Shown one piece after another: positions 7,734-15,438 of a stretch of 64,000 nucleotides of DNA (positions within the stretch are counted from its first letter, which is position 1; each line of letters starts with the position of its first letter). A program made the position numbers and the translations under genes. Below the pieces are notes generated by a model that searched no databases, was not told the origin of the DNA, and saw only the letters and a program-made list of their open reading frames with translations. Origin of the DNA: Eikenella longinqua (lineage in GTDB: Bacteria > Pseudomonadota > Gammaproteobacteria > Burkholderiales > Neisseriaceae); contig NZ_LXSL01000014.1 of the NCBI RefSeq assembly GCF_001648355.1, positions 69,468 to 133,467 on the forward strand, in the 5' to 3' direction.

Positions 7734-9296
7734 ATGCAGAGAAAAATCATTGCAATGGCGGCTTTGGCGGCGGTATGCGCGGCGCAACATAGCCGTGCTG
7801 ACACACCTGAACAAGATCAAAGCCGTTTTTTACAATCCGGGCAGCAGCAATGGCTGCGGCAGCTGGAGCAGGGCGGGGAAAAGCCGCCTGCGGCGGAGGC
7901 GGCGCAGCGGCAGCCGAGGGTGGTTACGCAGCAGGATTTGCTGCAACAGCCGCAGCTTTTGGCGAATATGCTGGTGCAGGTGTTGAACAGCCGCCCGCAG
8001 CCGGAACTGCTGGCGGATCTGACTGCGCTGTATGCGCAAACGCCCAATCCGGACACGGTGTTGCTGCGGCGCGCGCAGGGCATGCTGGCGAAATATCAGG
8101 GAAACTACGCGCAGGCGGTGCAAACCTACCGCGAGCTGGCGGCGGAGCAGCCGCAGGATGTGCGCATCCGCCTGGATTTGGCGGCGATGCTCACGGAAGA
8201 TAAGCAATGGCGCGAATCGGCGCGGCTGTTTGAAGCGGTGCGGCGCGAGCCGGAAGTGCCGCAGGCGGTGCGGGATAATGTGCAGCAATATCTGGGCTAT
8301 ATCAGCAAGCAGCAGCAATGGGAGTGGGGCGGCGGGTTTTCGCCGGCGTTTGATGATAATGTGAACAATGCGCCGCCGAGGCATTGCAGCCCCTTCGGTT
8401 GCAGCCGCGAGCAGCCGGAAAACGCGGCGGGTGTGGCTTATAGCTTGGGTTTGGCGAAAAACCAGGCGCTGGGCGGGCATCACAATCTGCGCGTGCAGCT
8501 GGATGTGAGCGGCACAAATTATTATTGGAGCAACAAATCGGCTTATGACAGCGCTTACGGGCGTTTGGGCGCGGGCTGGCTGTGGCAGGATGCGCGGCAG
8601 CGGCTGCTGGTGTTGCCGTTTTACCAGTTCCAGCTCAGCGGCACGGATAATTGGGAAGGCCGCAAACGGCAAAACAACCACACGCTGAAAATGTATATGT
8701 GGGCGCATGCGGGCGGCCTGCGCACGGAATACAGCCGCCTGCTCACGCCGCGCTGGCAGCTCCATACCGCGCTGGATGCCTACCGCCAGCGCTACCGTAT
8801 GCAGGAAAAAGCGGAGGTTTACAACGGCTGGTATTTGGGCGAGAGCGTGTCGCTGGCTTGGCGCGCCACGCAGCGTAACACGCTGTATGCTGGCTTGAAT
8901 TTCAACCAAATGCTGCCTGATAAGGGCGATTTTCCCGAGCGCTACGGCCGGCCGGGCACGCGCCCGAACGACGCCGCCTACCGCCGCTACGGCATCAACG
9001 CGGGCTGGATTCACGATTGGGACGCACTGGGCGGCTTGTCCACTCGGCTGAATGTGGCGCTGGGCGAGCGGCGTTTTAGCGGCAGCACCATCAATATCGA
9101 CCCGGTGCGCGGCTTTATCCCCGAGCGGCGGCGCGACCGCGAAACGCAATATTCCGCCGCCGTGTGGCACCGCAACTGGCGCATCTTGGGGCTGACGCCG
9201 AAGCTGAATTTTTCCTGGCAGCGCATCCGCAGCAGCCATGTGTGGGCAGGGCGGGAGAGCAAGCAGGTGTTTTTGGAATTGGAGAAACAGTTTTAG
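7734..9296 (+). CDS. Surface lipoprotein assembly modifier (Slam)
   Basis: Outer-membrane protein that moves specific lipoproteins to the outer leaflet. The 520 residues show a signal peptide (1-22), an alpha-helical TPR-like periplasmic part (about 75-200, for example PDTVLLRRAQGMLAKYQGNY), and a DUF560-type barrel from about 205 (WEWGGGFSPAFDDNVNNAPP) to the C-terminal VFLELEKQF. Two domains and length are as in neisserial Slam proteins. Placed back-to-back with hpuA, it most resembles Slam2, whose client in meningococcus is HpuA; the client assignment here is inference from context. Confidence 0.9.
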   Translation: MQRKIIAMAALAAVCAAQHSRADTPEQDQSRFLQSGQQQWLRQLEQGGEKPPAAEAAQRQPRVVTQQDLLQQPQLLANMLVQVLNSRPQPELLADLTALYAQTPNPDTVLLRRAQGMLAKYQGNYAQAVQTYRELAAEQPQDVRIRLDLAAMLTEDKQWRESARLFEAVRREPEVPQAVRDNVQQYLGYISKQQQWEWGGGFSPAFDDNVNNAPPRHCSPFGCSREQPENAAGVAYSLGLAKNQALGGHHNLRVQLDVSGTNYYWSNKSAYDSAYGRLGAGWLWQDARQRLLVLPFYQFQLSGTDNWEGRKRQNNHTLKMYMWAHAGGLRTEYSRLLTPRWQLHTALDAYRQRYRMQEKAEVYNGWYLGESVSLAWRATQRNTLYAGLNFNQMLPDKGDFPERYGRPGTRPNDAAYRRYGINAGWIHDWDALGGLSTRLNVALGERRFSGSTINIDPVRGFIPERRRDRETQYSAAVWHRNWRILGLTPKLNFSWQRIRSSHVWAGRESKQVFLELEKQF

Positions 9297-9775
9297 CGGC
9301 GGAAGAGGCTACCTGAAAAAAGGTTTGGCTTGGCGGAAACGTTGATTGGGACTTGCCGAAGGTTTTCAGGTAGCCTGAGCAAGATTAGCTTGGGTTACGC
9401 CCAGGCTAACCCAAACTGCTCATCGAATTTCCTCGTAGCGGCGGATTTCATATCCGCCGTTTGTTTTGGTTGCGGCTAAGGGCGGATATAAAATCCTCCC
9501 CTACGGATGGTTGGGCCATGGTTTGCAAAGGTTTCGGGCTTAAACAGATGAGGCTACCTGAAAATTTCAGGTAGCCTCTATTTTTTATAAAACAGCTAAT
9601 TATTGGTAGGTCAGGCATTTATGCCCGACACTAACGTTCTCCTCATCCCAAACGTCGGGCATGAATGCCCGACCTACCGTTTGGATGATGTTCATTTATG
9701 TGGATAAAGGCTACCTGAAAACGCAGCATGGCGAAAATTTTCAGGTAGCCTTTATCTTGTTTGCAAAATAGTGGT
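9297..9775. repeat. Gene-free gap filled with DUS hairpins and two inverted repeats
   Basis: No coding sequence is supported. It holds DUS pairs at 9305-9376, 9550-9578 (a tight palindrome with a loop of only a few bases) and 9705-9753 (terminator for the SPFH gene). An inverted repeat at 9434-9504 is built on CGTAGCGGCGGATTTCATAT. A second at 9606-9677 is built on GTAGGTCAGGCATTTATGCC and its complement; this GTAGGTCGGGCAT family also occurs in Neisseria genomes. Confidence 0.7.
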
Positions 9776-10741
9776 TTAGGAAGCTGCCCCTTTGCCCTGC
9801 TGACTTTTCACAATGCTCATGCCGGCGGAAACGAGGCTGCCGATGTCGGCCACGTTGGCGGGCATAATCAGGGTGTTGCTTTCTTTGGCCAGTTTGGCGA
9901 AGGCGTCCACGTATTGCTCGGCCACTTTCAGGTTTACGGCCTCGCTGCCGCCGGGCTGCTGGATGGCTTCGGCCACCATGCGGATGGCGTCGGCACTGGC
10001 TTGCGCCACCAGTTTCAGCGCTTCGGCTTCACCTTGGGCGCGGTTGATGCGGGCCACTTTTTCGCCCTGTGAGGCGTTGACGGCGGCTTGGGCTTCGCCT
10101 TCGGATTTTTTGATTTCGGCTTCGCGCTCGCCCGATGCCAGGTTGATCTGCTCGATTTTCAAGCCTTCGGATTGGGCGATGCGGGCGCGTTTTTCGCGCT
10201 CGGCGGTGATTTGCGCCTGCATGGCGCGCAGGATTTCCTGCGGCGGCACGAGGTCTTTGATTTCGTAGCGCAACACTTTCACGCCCCAAGATACGGCGGC
10301 TTCATCCAGCGAGGCGACCACGGTGCGGTTGATGTCGTCGCGCTCTTCGAAGGTTTTATCCAGCTCCATGCGGCCGATCACGGAGCGCAGGGTGGTTTGC
10401 GCCAGCTGGGTGATGGCGGTGATGTAGTTGCTGGAGCCGTAGGAGGCGAGCTTGGCGTCGGTTACCTGAAAATAGATGATGCCGTCTACGGTGAGCTGGG
10501 TGTTGTCGCGCGTGATACACACTTGGCTGGGCACGTCCAGCGGGATTTCTTTGAGCAGGTGTTTGTAGGCCACGCGGTCGAGGAAGGGGATAAGGAAGTT
10601 GAGGCCGGGCTTGAGCACGGCGTGGAAGCGGCCGAGGCGTTCGACCACATAGGCTTCCTGCTGCGGCACGATGGTGATGGCTTTGAAGCCGAACACGACA
10701 ACTACGGCAAACAGGATAAGGGGCAGGGTGAGAAAGTCCAT
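9776..10741 (-). CDS. SPFH/Band 7 membrane protein, QmcA/stomatin-like
   Basis: Membrane-anchored scaffold of the stomatin/prohibitin family, thought to organise membrane microdomains and, with its NfeD partner, to affect proteolysis. The 321 residues begin with one TM helix (4-25), then the SPFH domain (VERLGRFHAVLKPGLNFLIP onward) and a C-terminal coiled coil (about 190-260) rich in Glu/Ala. The start is fixed by TGATG overlap with the upstream nfeD stop, and GGAGGAAAA precedes it. Longer in-frame extension upstream is only a shadow of nfeD. Paired with NfeD, as in many bacteria. Confidence 0.9.
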   Translation of the reverse strand: MDFLTLPLILFAVVVVFGFKAITIVPQQEAYVVERLGRFHAVLKPGLNFLIPFLDRVAYKHLLKEIPLDVPSQVCITRDNTQLTVDGIIYFQVTDAKLASYGSSNYITAITQLAQTTLRSVIGRMELDKTFEERDDINRTVVASLDEAAVSWGVKVLRYEIKDLVPPQEILRAMQAQITAEREKRARIAQSEGLKIEQINLASGEREAEIKKSEGEAQAAVNASQGEKVARINRAQGEAEALKLVAQASADAIRMVAEAIQQPGGSEAVNLKVAEQYVDAFAKLAKESNTLIMPANVADIGSLVSAGMSIVKSQQGKGAAS

Positions 10742-11160
10742 CAGTTTTCCTCCAAGGGTTGCAAAATCAGGATGTTGCCGGATTTTCCGGCAATGCGGGC
10801 GGCTTGGCCGGCCCGGGCGGCGAAATCGGCTTCGGCCTGCCAATAGGTGCCGCGGTATTGCACAAGCCAGAGCTTGCCGGATTGCGGCTGGTGCAGCAGC
10901 ACGGTGTTGCCGATGTCTAAGTCTACATCTTCTGCGGCAGCCGTGCGGTGGTTGCGCCGCCAGCGGTACACGGCGGCGATGCCGGCGGCAGACAAAATCA
11001 CGGCCACCAGCAGCGCCGCGCCGCCGCCCGCGCCAAACAGCCAGGCGGCCACGCCGGCGCCGGCCAGCGCGATGGCCACAACCAGCAGGTAAAACGTGCC
11101 GCTGAACATTTCGGCAATCAGCAGGGCGGCTGCGGCGATAAACCAATACCAGTAGGGCAT
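10741..11160 (-). CDS. NfeD family membrane protein
   Basis: 139-residue short-form NfeD: two to three hydrophobic helices (about 5-75) followed by an OB-fold domain (about 85-139, DIGNTVLLHQPQSGKLWLVQ). It lacks the ClpP-like protease domain of long NfeD. Its stop overlaps the SPFH start (TGATG), so the two are translationally coupled and probably interact. Confidence 0.88.
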   Translation of the reverse strand: MPYWYWFIAAAALLIAEMFSGTFYLLVVAIALAGAGVAAWLFGAGGGAALLVAVILSAAGIAAVYRWRRNHRTAAAEDVDLDIGNTVLLHQPQSGKLWLVQYRGTYWQAEADFAARAGQAARIAGKSGNILILQPLEEN

Positions 11161-11213
11161 GTCGGCTCCTTTCTTTGGTGTGGGCGGGGTGGCTTGGCGG
11201 AAACTTGTTCCGT

Positions 11214-11257
11214 TTTTCAGGTAGCCTTTGGGCGGCGGATGAGGCTACCTGAAAAAT
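11214..11257 (-). terminator. DUS inverted pair after the BLH phosphatase gene
   Basis: Perfect inverted DUS arms with flanking A/T bases lie 22 bases past the stop at 11279. Confidence 0.65.
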
Positions 11258-11278
11258 TGGTATTGCGCCAAGCGGTGT

Positions 11279-11716
11279 TTAGGGTTGGGCTTCGAGCAGG
11301 CGCGGCAGGGCGGCGGTGAGGTCTATGCCGGCGGCTGCGGCGGTTTGCACGAGCTGCTGCGGGGTGGCGCCGCGTGCGGCTTGGCCCATTGCCCAGAGCA
11401 GGCTGCTGCGGGTGCCGCTGCGGCAGTAGGCGAGCGCGGGGGCGGGATGGCTGGCTAGGTGCTCGGCGAAGGTTCGTGCGGCGGCGGTGTCGATTTGCGG
11501 CATGAGCATGGGCTGGTGGATTACATGGCGGATGCCGGCTTCGGCCGCCCAATGGCGGATTTGCTCGAAGCTGGGCTGGCCGGGCTCTTCGCCGTCGGGG
11601 CGGTTGCAGATGATGGTTTGGATGCCGGCGGCTGCGGCGGCTAGGATGTCTTGGCGGCTGATCTGCGGGGAGACGAGTAGGCCGTCGGCAAGCTGGGGAA
11701 AGGGGGATTGTGGCAT
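11279..11716 (-). CDS. Beta-lactamase hydrolase-like (BLH) phosphatase-fold protein
   Basis: 145-residue protein of the TIGR01244 type: a tyrosine-phosphatase-like fold, often found fused or adjacent to persulfide dioxygenase/metallo-beta-lactamase proteins. The P-loop is YCRSGTRS with nucleophile Cys98 and Arg104; the usual His before the Cys is Tyr, as in this family. The N-terminal VSPQISRQDILAAAAAGI segment is typical. Physiological substrate unknown; a sulfide-metabolism role is proposed for relatives. No partner enzyme is next to it. Confidence 0.82.
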   Translation of the reverse strand: MPQSPFPQLADGLLVSPQISRQDILAAAAAGIQTIICNRPDGEEPGQPSFEQIRHWAAEAGIRHVIHQPMLMPQIDTAAARTFAEHLASHPAPALAYCRSGTRSSLLWAMGQAARGATPQQLVQTAAAAGIDLTAALPRLLEAQP

Positions 11717-11798
11717 GATTTTCCTTAATTGCTGGGGATGGTTTCGGCATGGTTTGGCCGAGCGGGGCGGCTGGGCGGCCCGGCTCGGTGGGTTGCGG

Positions 11799-12293
11799 TT
11801 ATTGCTGCGCTTGTTTGGCGTTTACCAGCTCGATGGATTCTTTGGCGGTGAGGTGGTCGATTTCGAGGTTCATCACTTTCACATAGTCGAAATGTTTGCC
11901 GATATAGCTGAGCAGGCCGGGCTGGCCGGGGGAGTATTTGTGGCCCACGGCTTCGAGGGCTTCTTGTTTTTCGGCGGGGTCGGTAACGGTGCGCACGGTG
12001 CCGAACACGATGGCGCTGCGGAAATAGGTGGTGAATTCGGGGGAGATGATGTCGTTGAGGTCGACCACGCAGAAGGAGACGTGGTTATCGCGGGCGAGGA
12101 GCTCGTGTTTGTGGCCTTCGGGCGCGCCGTGCAGGATGATTTTGCCGTTGTGGTACACGTAGCTGATGGGCACGGCGTAGGGGTAGCCGTTGTCGCCGTG
12201 CAGGGCGAGTACGCCTGATTTGCCGCGCTGCAATATGGCAACGGCTTCTTCTTGCGATAGTTGCTGGTTTTTGTGTTTCATTTCTCTGAACAT
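11799..12293 (-). CDS. Pyridoxamine 5'-phosphate oxidase-fold flavoprotein (NimA-like)
   Basis: 164-residue FMN-binding split-barrel protein. SGVLALHGDNGYPYAVPISY followed by HGAPEGHKHELLARD is the typical FMN-binding start of the Nim/PPOX group. I chose the ATG at 12293 (MFREMKHKNQQ) because GGAGAAAAT lies upstream. Members include nitroimidazole reductases and many proteins of unknown substrate, so only a flavin-dependent redox function can be said. Confidence 0.8.
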   Translation of the reverse strand: MFREMKHKNQQLSQEEAVAILQRGKSGVLALHGDNGYPYAVPISYVYHNGKIILHGAPEGHKHELLARDNHVSFCVVDLNDIISPEFTTYFRSAIVFGTVRTVTDPAEKQEALEAVGHKYSPGQPGLLSYIGKHFDYVKVMNLEIDHLTAKESIELVNAKQAQQ

Positions 12294-12444
12294 GATTTTC
12301 TCCAATATTTACTGTTCTCAAAACCGGCGGCTTGAGGTTACCTGAAAAATGAAGGTTGGCTTTGCAAACCGGTTTTCAGGTAGCCTTGGCCGACGGGTGA
12401 ATCATACCAAATTTTGGGGCGGCAGGCTTGGCTTGGGTCAGGGT

Positions 12445-12684
12445 TTATTCATATACGGCGGCGGCTTGCAGGATGTCGGCGAGGGCTTGCCAGCTGAGGC
12501 TGGTTTCGCTGAAGGGCTGGGTTTGATTGGTGTTGCGGTAGTAGGCTTCCATGTCTGTTATCCGTGCATTGGCTTGGAGGAAGTCGGGCAGGGCGGCGTT
12601 GGGGAGGGATTGGCTGTGTTCGGGTGCGGCAAACTCGGCGAGGAAGGCGAGGAAATCTTGGCGGGTGCGGATGGTTTGGGGCAT
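12445..12684 (-). CDS. Small conserved protein, DUF7660-like
   Basis: 79-residue soluble protein. The arrangement LPDFLQANARITDMEAYYRN ... SWQALADILQAAAVYE recalls DUF7660 proteins, which share the W-x-x-x-A-x-x-L-x-A-A-x-x-YE ending. No known function. It stands alone on the minus strand. Confidence 0.6.
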   Translation of the reverse strand: MPQTIRTRQDFLAFLAEFAAPEHSQSLPNAALPDFLQANARITDMEAYYRNTNQTQPFSETSLSWQALADILQAAAVYE

Positions 12685-12756
12685 GGTGGGAAGTTTCCGG
12701 GAGTTGGGGTGGCGGGCGGAAGGCTACCTGAAAATCGGGATGGCTGCATAGGAGGA

Positions 12757-12862
12757 TATAGTGGATTCAATTTAAATCGGGACAAGGCGGCGAGCCGCAG
12801 ACAGTACAGATAGTACGGCAAGGCGAGCCAACGCCGTAGCAGTTTAAATTGAATCCACTATT
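12757..12862. repeat. Correia-type repeat element (short form)
   Basis: About 106 bp bounded by a perfect 19-bp inverted repeat, ATAGTGGATTCAATTTAAA at the left and its complement at the right. The interior (GGACAAGGCGGCGAGCCGCA, then GACAGTACAGATAGTACGGC, then AAGGCGAGCCAACGCCGTAG) is the same as the arms of neisserial Correia elements (CREE/NEMIS), without their central segment. TA flanks it. It lies 73 bases after the start of the 79-residue gene and 112 before the sbmA-like gene. Confidence 0.82.
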
Positions 12863-12974
12863 ATTGGGGCGCGGCTGAAGCCGGGTTGCGGAGCTGCCAA
12901 ATCTGCTTCATGGGCATGCAAACGGCGATATAATCGCGGCTTTTCTTGTTTACAGGTTTACAGGGAGGCGGGCG

Positions 12975-13961
12975 ATGTTCCGCAGTTTCTTTATCAGCCG
13001 CCGCTGGCTGCGTTGGTCGGTGGCGGGCACGCTGCTGATTTTGGCGGCCACTTGGTATCGGGTGCAGCTGAATGTGCAGATTAACGATTGGTTTGGCACG
13101 TTTTACGATTCGGTGCAGAAGATGTTGGAAAAGCCGGGCTCGGTGAGCTTGGAGGAGTTTAACCGGCAGGTGTTTACTTTTGCGCGGATTGCGGGCGTGT
13201 ATATTTTGGTGGTGGTGGTGGGCAGTTTCATCAACAAGCATTATGTGTTCCGCTGGCGCACGGCGATGACGGAGCATTATATGCGCCATTGGCCGCTGTT
13301 ACGGGATATCGAGGGGGCTTCGCAGCGTATTCAGGAGGATACGATGCGTTTTGCCACAATTATGGAGTCGCTGGGCGAGAGCGGGCTGCGGGCGGTGCTG
13401 ACGCTGGTGGCGTTTTTGCCGATTTTGTGGAAGCTGAGCGAGCCGATTACGGAGTTGCCGTTGGTGGGGCATGTGGACCATTCACTGGTGTATGTGGCGA
13501 TTTTGGCGTCGCTGCTGGGCACGGTGGCGCTGGTGGCGGTGGGCTGCAAGCTGCCGGGGCTGGAGTTTGATAATCAGAAGGTGGAGGCGGCCTACCGCAA
13601 GGAATTGGTGTTGGGTGAAGACGATGCGGCGCGGGCGGATGAATTTATGCTGGCTGCGCTGTTTCAGAATGTGCGGCGCAATTATTTCCGCCTGTATTGG
13701 CATTATCTTTATTTTGATGTGGCGCGTTATTCTTATTTGCAGTTTTCGGTGGTGCTGCCTTATCTGGCGATGGGGCCGGCGCTGGTGGCGGGCACGGTGG
13801 CGCTGGGGGTGATGCAGCAGATTGTGCGGGCATTCGGGCAGGTGTTGGAGGCGTTTCAGTTTTTGGTGCGCTCGTGGCCGACGATTGTGGAGCTGATGTC
13901 GATTTACAAGCGGCTGAAGGCGTTTGAGCACAATATTGTGGGCAGGCCGCGCGCCGAATAG
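12975..13961 (+). CDS. SbmA/BacA-family inner-membrane transporter
   Basis: 328-residue membrane protein of the SbmA/BacA group, proton-driven importers of peptides related to ABC exporter membrane domains but lacking an ATPase. Helices lie near 14-32, 70-90, 130-155 and 165-190. FRWRTAMTEHYMRHWPLLRDIEGASQRIQEDTMRF is the family's cytoplasmic loop and GQVLEAFQFLVRSWPTIVEL a conserved C-terminal segment. It is shorter than E. coli SbmA (406), mostly at the N terminus. GGGAGGCG precedes the ATG. In other bacteria SbmA imports proline-rich peptides, bleomycin and microcins. Confidence 0.85.
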   Translation: MFRSFFISRRWLRWSVAGTLLILAATWYRVQLNVQINDWFGTFYDSVQKMLEKPGSVSLEEFNRQVFTFARIAGVYILVVVVGSFINKHYVFRWRTAMTEHYMRHWPLLRDIEGASQRIQEDTMRFATIMESLGESGLRAVLTLVAFLPILWKLSEPITELPLVGHVDHSLVYVAILASLLGTVALVAVGCKLPGLEFDNQKVEAAYRKELVLGEDDAARADEFMLAALFQNVRRNYFRLYWHYLYFDVARYSYLQFSVVLPYLAMGPALVAGTVALGVMQQIVRAFGQVLEAFQFLVRSWPTIVELMSIYKRLKAFEHNIVGRPRAE

Positions 13962-14073
13962 AATTTTTGATTATATCGACATTAATAAAAAGTATTTCTG
14001 GAGGCTTTTTTCTTCTTCTATCATAAGCCGGGAATGTGGGCAAACCACCAAACCGATATTGAAGGAGAGAAAG

Positions 14074-15336
14074 ATGCCGAATAGATTCAACCGCCTGCTG
14101 CCAAAATGGGGCTTGGCTTCGCAGATTACCTTTGCCTTTGCCGGCGCGATTGCACTGGGCTTGCTGGTGCGCTTTACCGGCGGTGGCGGCCCGGTGGCGG
14201 CGGCAGGCAATTTTCTAGGCTCGCTGTTTGTGGGTGCGCTCAAGGCGATTGCGCCGCTGCTGGTGTTTACGCTGGTGGTGTCGGCGATTGCGCAGCACCG
14301 CAAAGGGATGAATTCCAATATCCGGCCGGTGATTGTGCTGTATGTGGTGGGGATGGCTGCGGCGGCGCTGCTGGCGGTGGCGGTGAGCTTTATGTTTCCG
14401 TCTTATGTGCCGCTGAGCGGGGTGAATGCGGCGGATAAGCCGATTCCGAACGACTTCGGCGAGGTGCTGCAAAACCTGCTGCTCAAGGTGGTAAGCAATC
14501 CGGCGCAGGCGCTGGCGGAAGCCAACTACATCGGCATTTTGGCTTGGGCGGTGGTGCTGGGCTTGGCTTTGCGCTTGTCTGACGAGCCGACCCGGAATTT
14601 CCTGAAAAACATTTCCGATGCGGTAAACAAGGTGATGTATTGGATTATCCGCCTGGCGCCGGTGGGCATTTTCGGTTTAACGCTGCATACTTTCATCAGC
14701 ACGGGCTTGGACAATCTGGCGGCGTATCTGCATGTGCTGCTAGCGATCGTGGGCGCGATGGCGTTTATGGTGCTGGTGCTGAACCCGCTGATTGTGTTTG
14801 CCGCCACCCGCAAGAATCCTTATCCGCTGGTGTGGATTTGCCTGAAGGAGAGCGGGCTGATTGCCTTTGTGATCCGCAGCTCGGTGGCCAATATTCCGGT
14901 CAACCTCAATTTGTGCAAAAAGCTGGGTTTGAACGAGGAAACCTATGCCGTTACCATCCCTTTGGGCGCCACCATGAATATGGAGGGCGCATCCATCACC
15001 ATCACCATCCTCACACTGGCGGCGGTGCACACGTTGGGCATCCACGTGGATTTCATCACAGCTTTTTTGCTGGTGCTGATTGCCGTAATCGGCGCGTGCG
15101 GGGCTTCCGGGATTCCGGGCGGCGCCCTGCCGCTGGTGCCGATGGCGTGCAGCCTGTTTAATATCGATAACGATGTGGCGATGCAGATGGTAACCATCGG
15201 GCTGATTATCAGCGTGGTGCAAGACCCGTGCGGCACGCTGATCAATTCTTCCACCGACGTGCTGTTCACCGCCGCGGTCGATCCGGCGTATCGGAATCGG
15301 GATAAGCTGGTGCCGGCGGAAACATCATCTTCTTGA
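14074..15336 (+). CDS. sstT: Sodium/serine-threonine symporter SstT
   Basis: 420-residue DAACS-family carrier importing serine and threonine with sodium. Start at 14074 (MPNRFNRLLPKW), with GAAGGAGAG upstream. Eight TM helices plus two re-entrant loops are expected; visible signatures are the serine-rich RSSVANIPVN (hairpin 1), GATMNMEGASITIT (the NMDGT-equivalent motif) and GASGIPGGALPLVPMAC plus VQDPCGTLINSSTD (substrate and sodium sites). A bidirectional DUS terminator separates it from the convergent alsT. Confidence 0.93.
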   Translation: MPNRFNRLLPKWGLASQITFAFAGAIALGLLVRFTGGGGPVAAAGNFLGSLFVGALKAIAPLLVFTLVVSAIAQHRKGMNSNIRPVIVLYVVGMAAAALLAVAVSFMFPSYVPLSGVNAADKPIPNDFGEVLQNLLLKVVSNPAQALAEANYIGILAWAVVLGLALRLSDEPTRNFLKNISDAVNKVMYWIIRLAPVGIFGLTLHTFISTGLDNLAAYLHVLLAIVGAMAFMVLVLNPLIVFAATRKNPYPLVWICLKESGLIAFVIRSSVANIPVNLNLCKKLGLNEETYAVTIPLGATMNMEGASITITILTLAAVHTLGIHVDFITAFLLVLIAVIGACGASGIPGGALPLVPMACSLFNIDNDVAMQMVTIGLIISVVQDPCGTLINSSTDVLFTAAVDPAYRNRDKLVPAETSSS

Positions 15337-15350
15337 ATATCCGGCCAAAT

Positions 15351-15394
15351 AAAAGGCTACCTGAAAACTGTTTTCCTGTTTTCAGGTAGCCTTT
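15351..15394. terminator. Bidirectional DUS terminator between sstT and alsT
   Basis: AAAAGGCTACCTGAAAAC and GTTTTCAGGTAGCCTTT form a stem of about 17 bp between convergent genes; a third DUS copy follows at 15412-15428. Confidence 0.8.
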
Positions 15395-15438
15395 GTTTTA
15401 TGAGGCTTTGCCGTTTTCAGGTAGCCTTTGCCGCCTGC

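Noticed and set aside
7830..9239. 469-residue open frame on the minus strand opposite the Slam gene
   Set aside because: Arg/His/Pro-rich composition and lack of any domain mark it as a GC-rich antisense shadow of a well-supported gene.
9776..11146. 456-residue reading of the SPFH gene with a 135-residue N-terminal extension
   Set aside because: The extension lies in another frame of nfeD and is Arg/Ala-rich. The TGATG overlap and Shine-Dalgarno at 10741 fix the shorter start.
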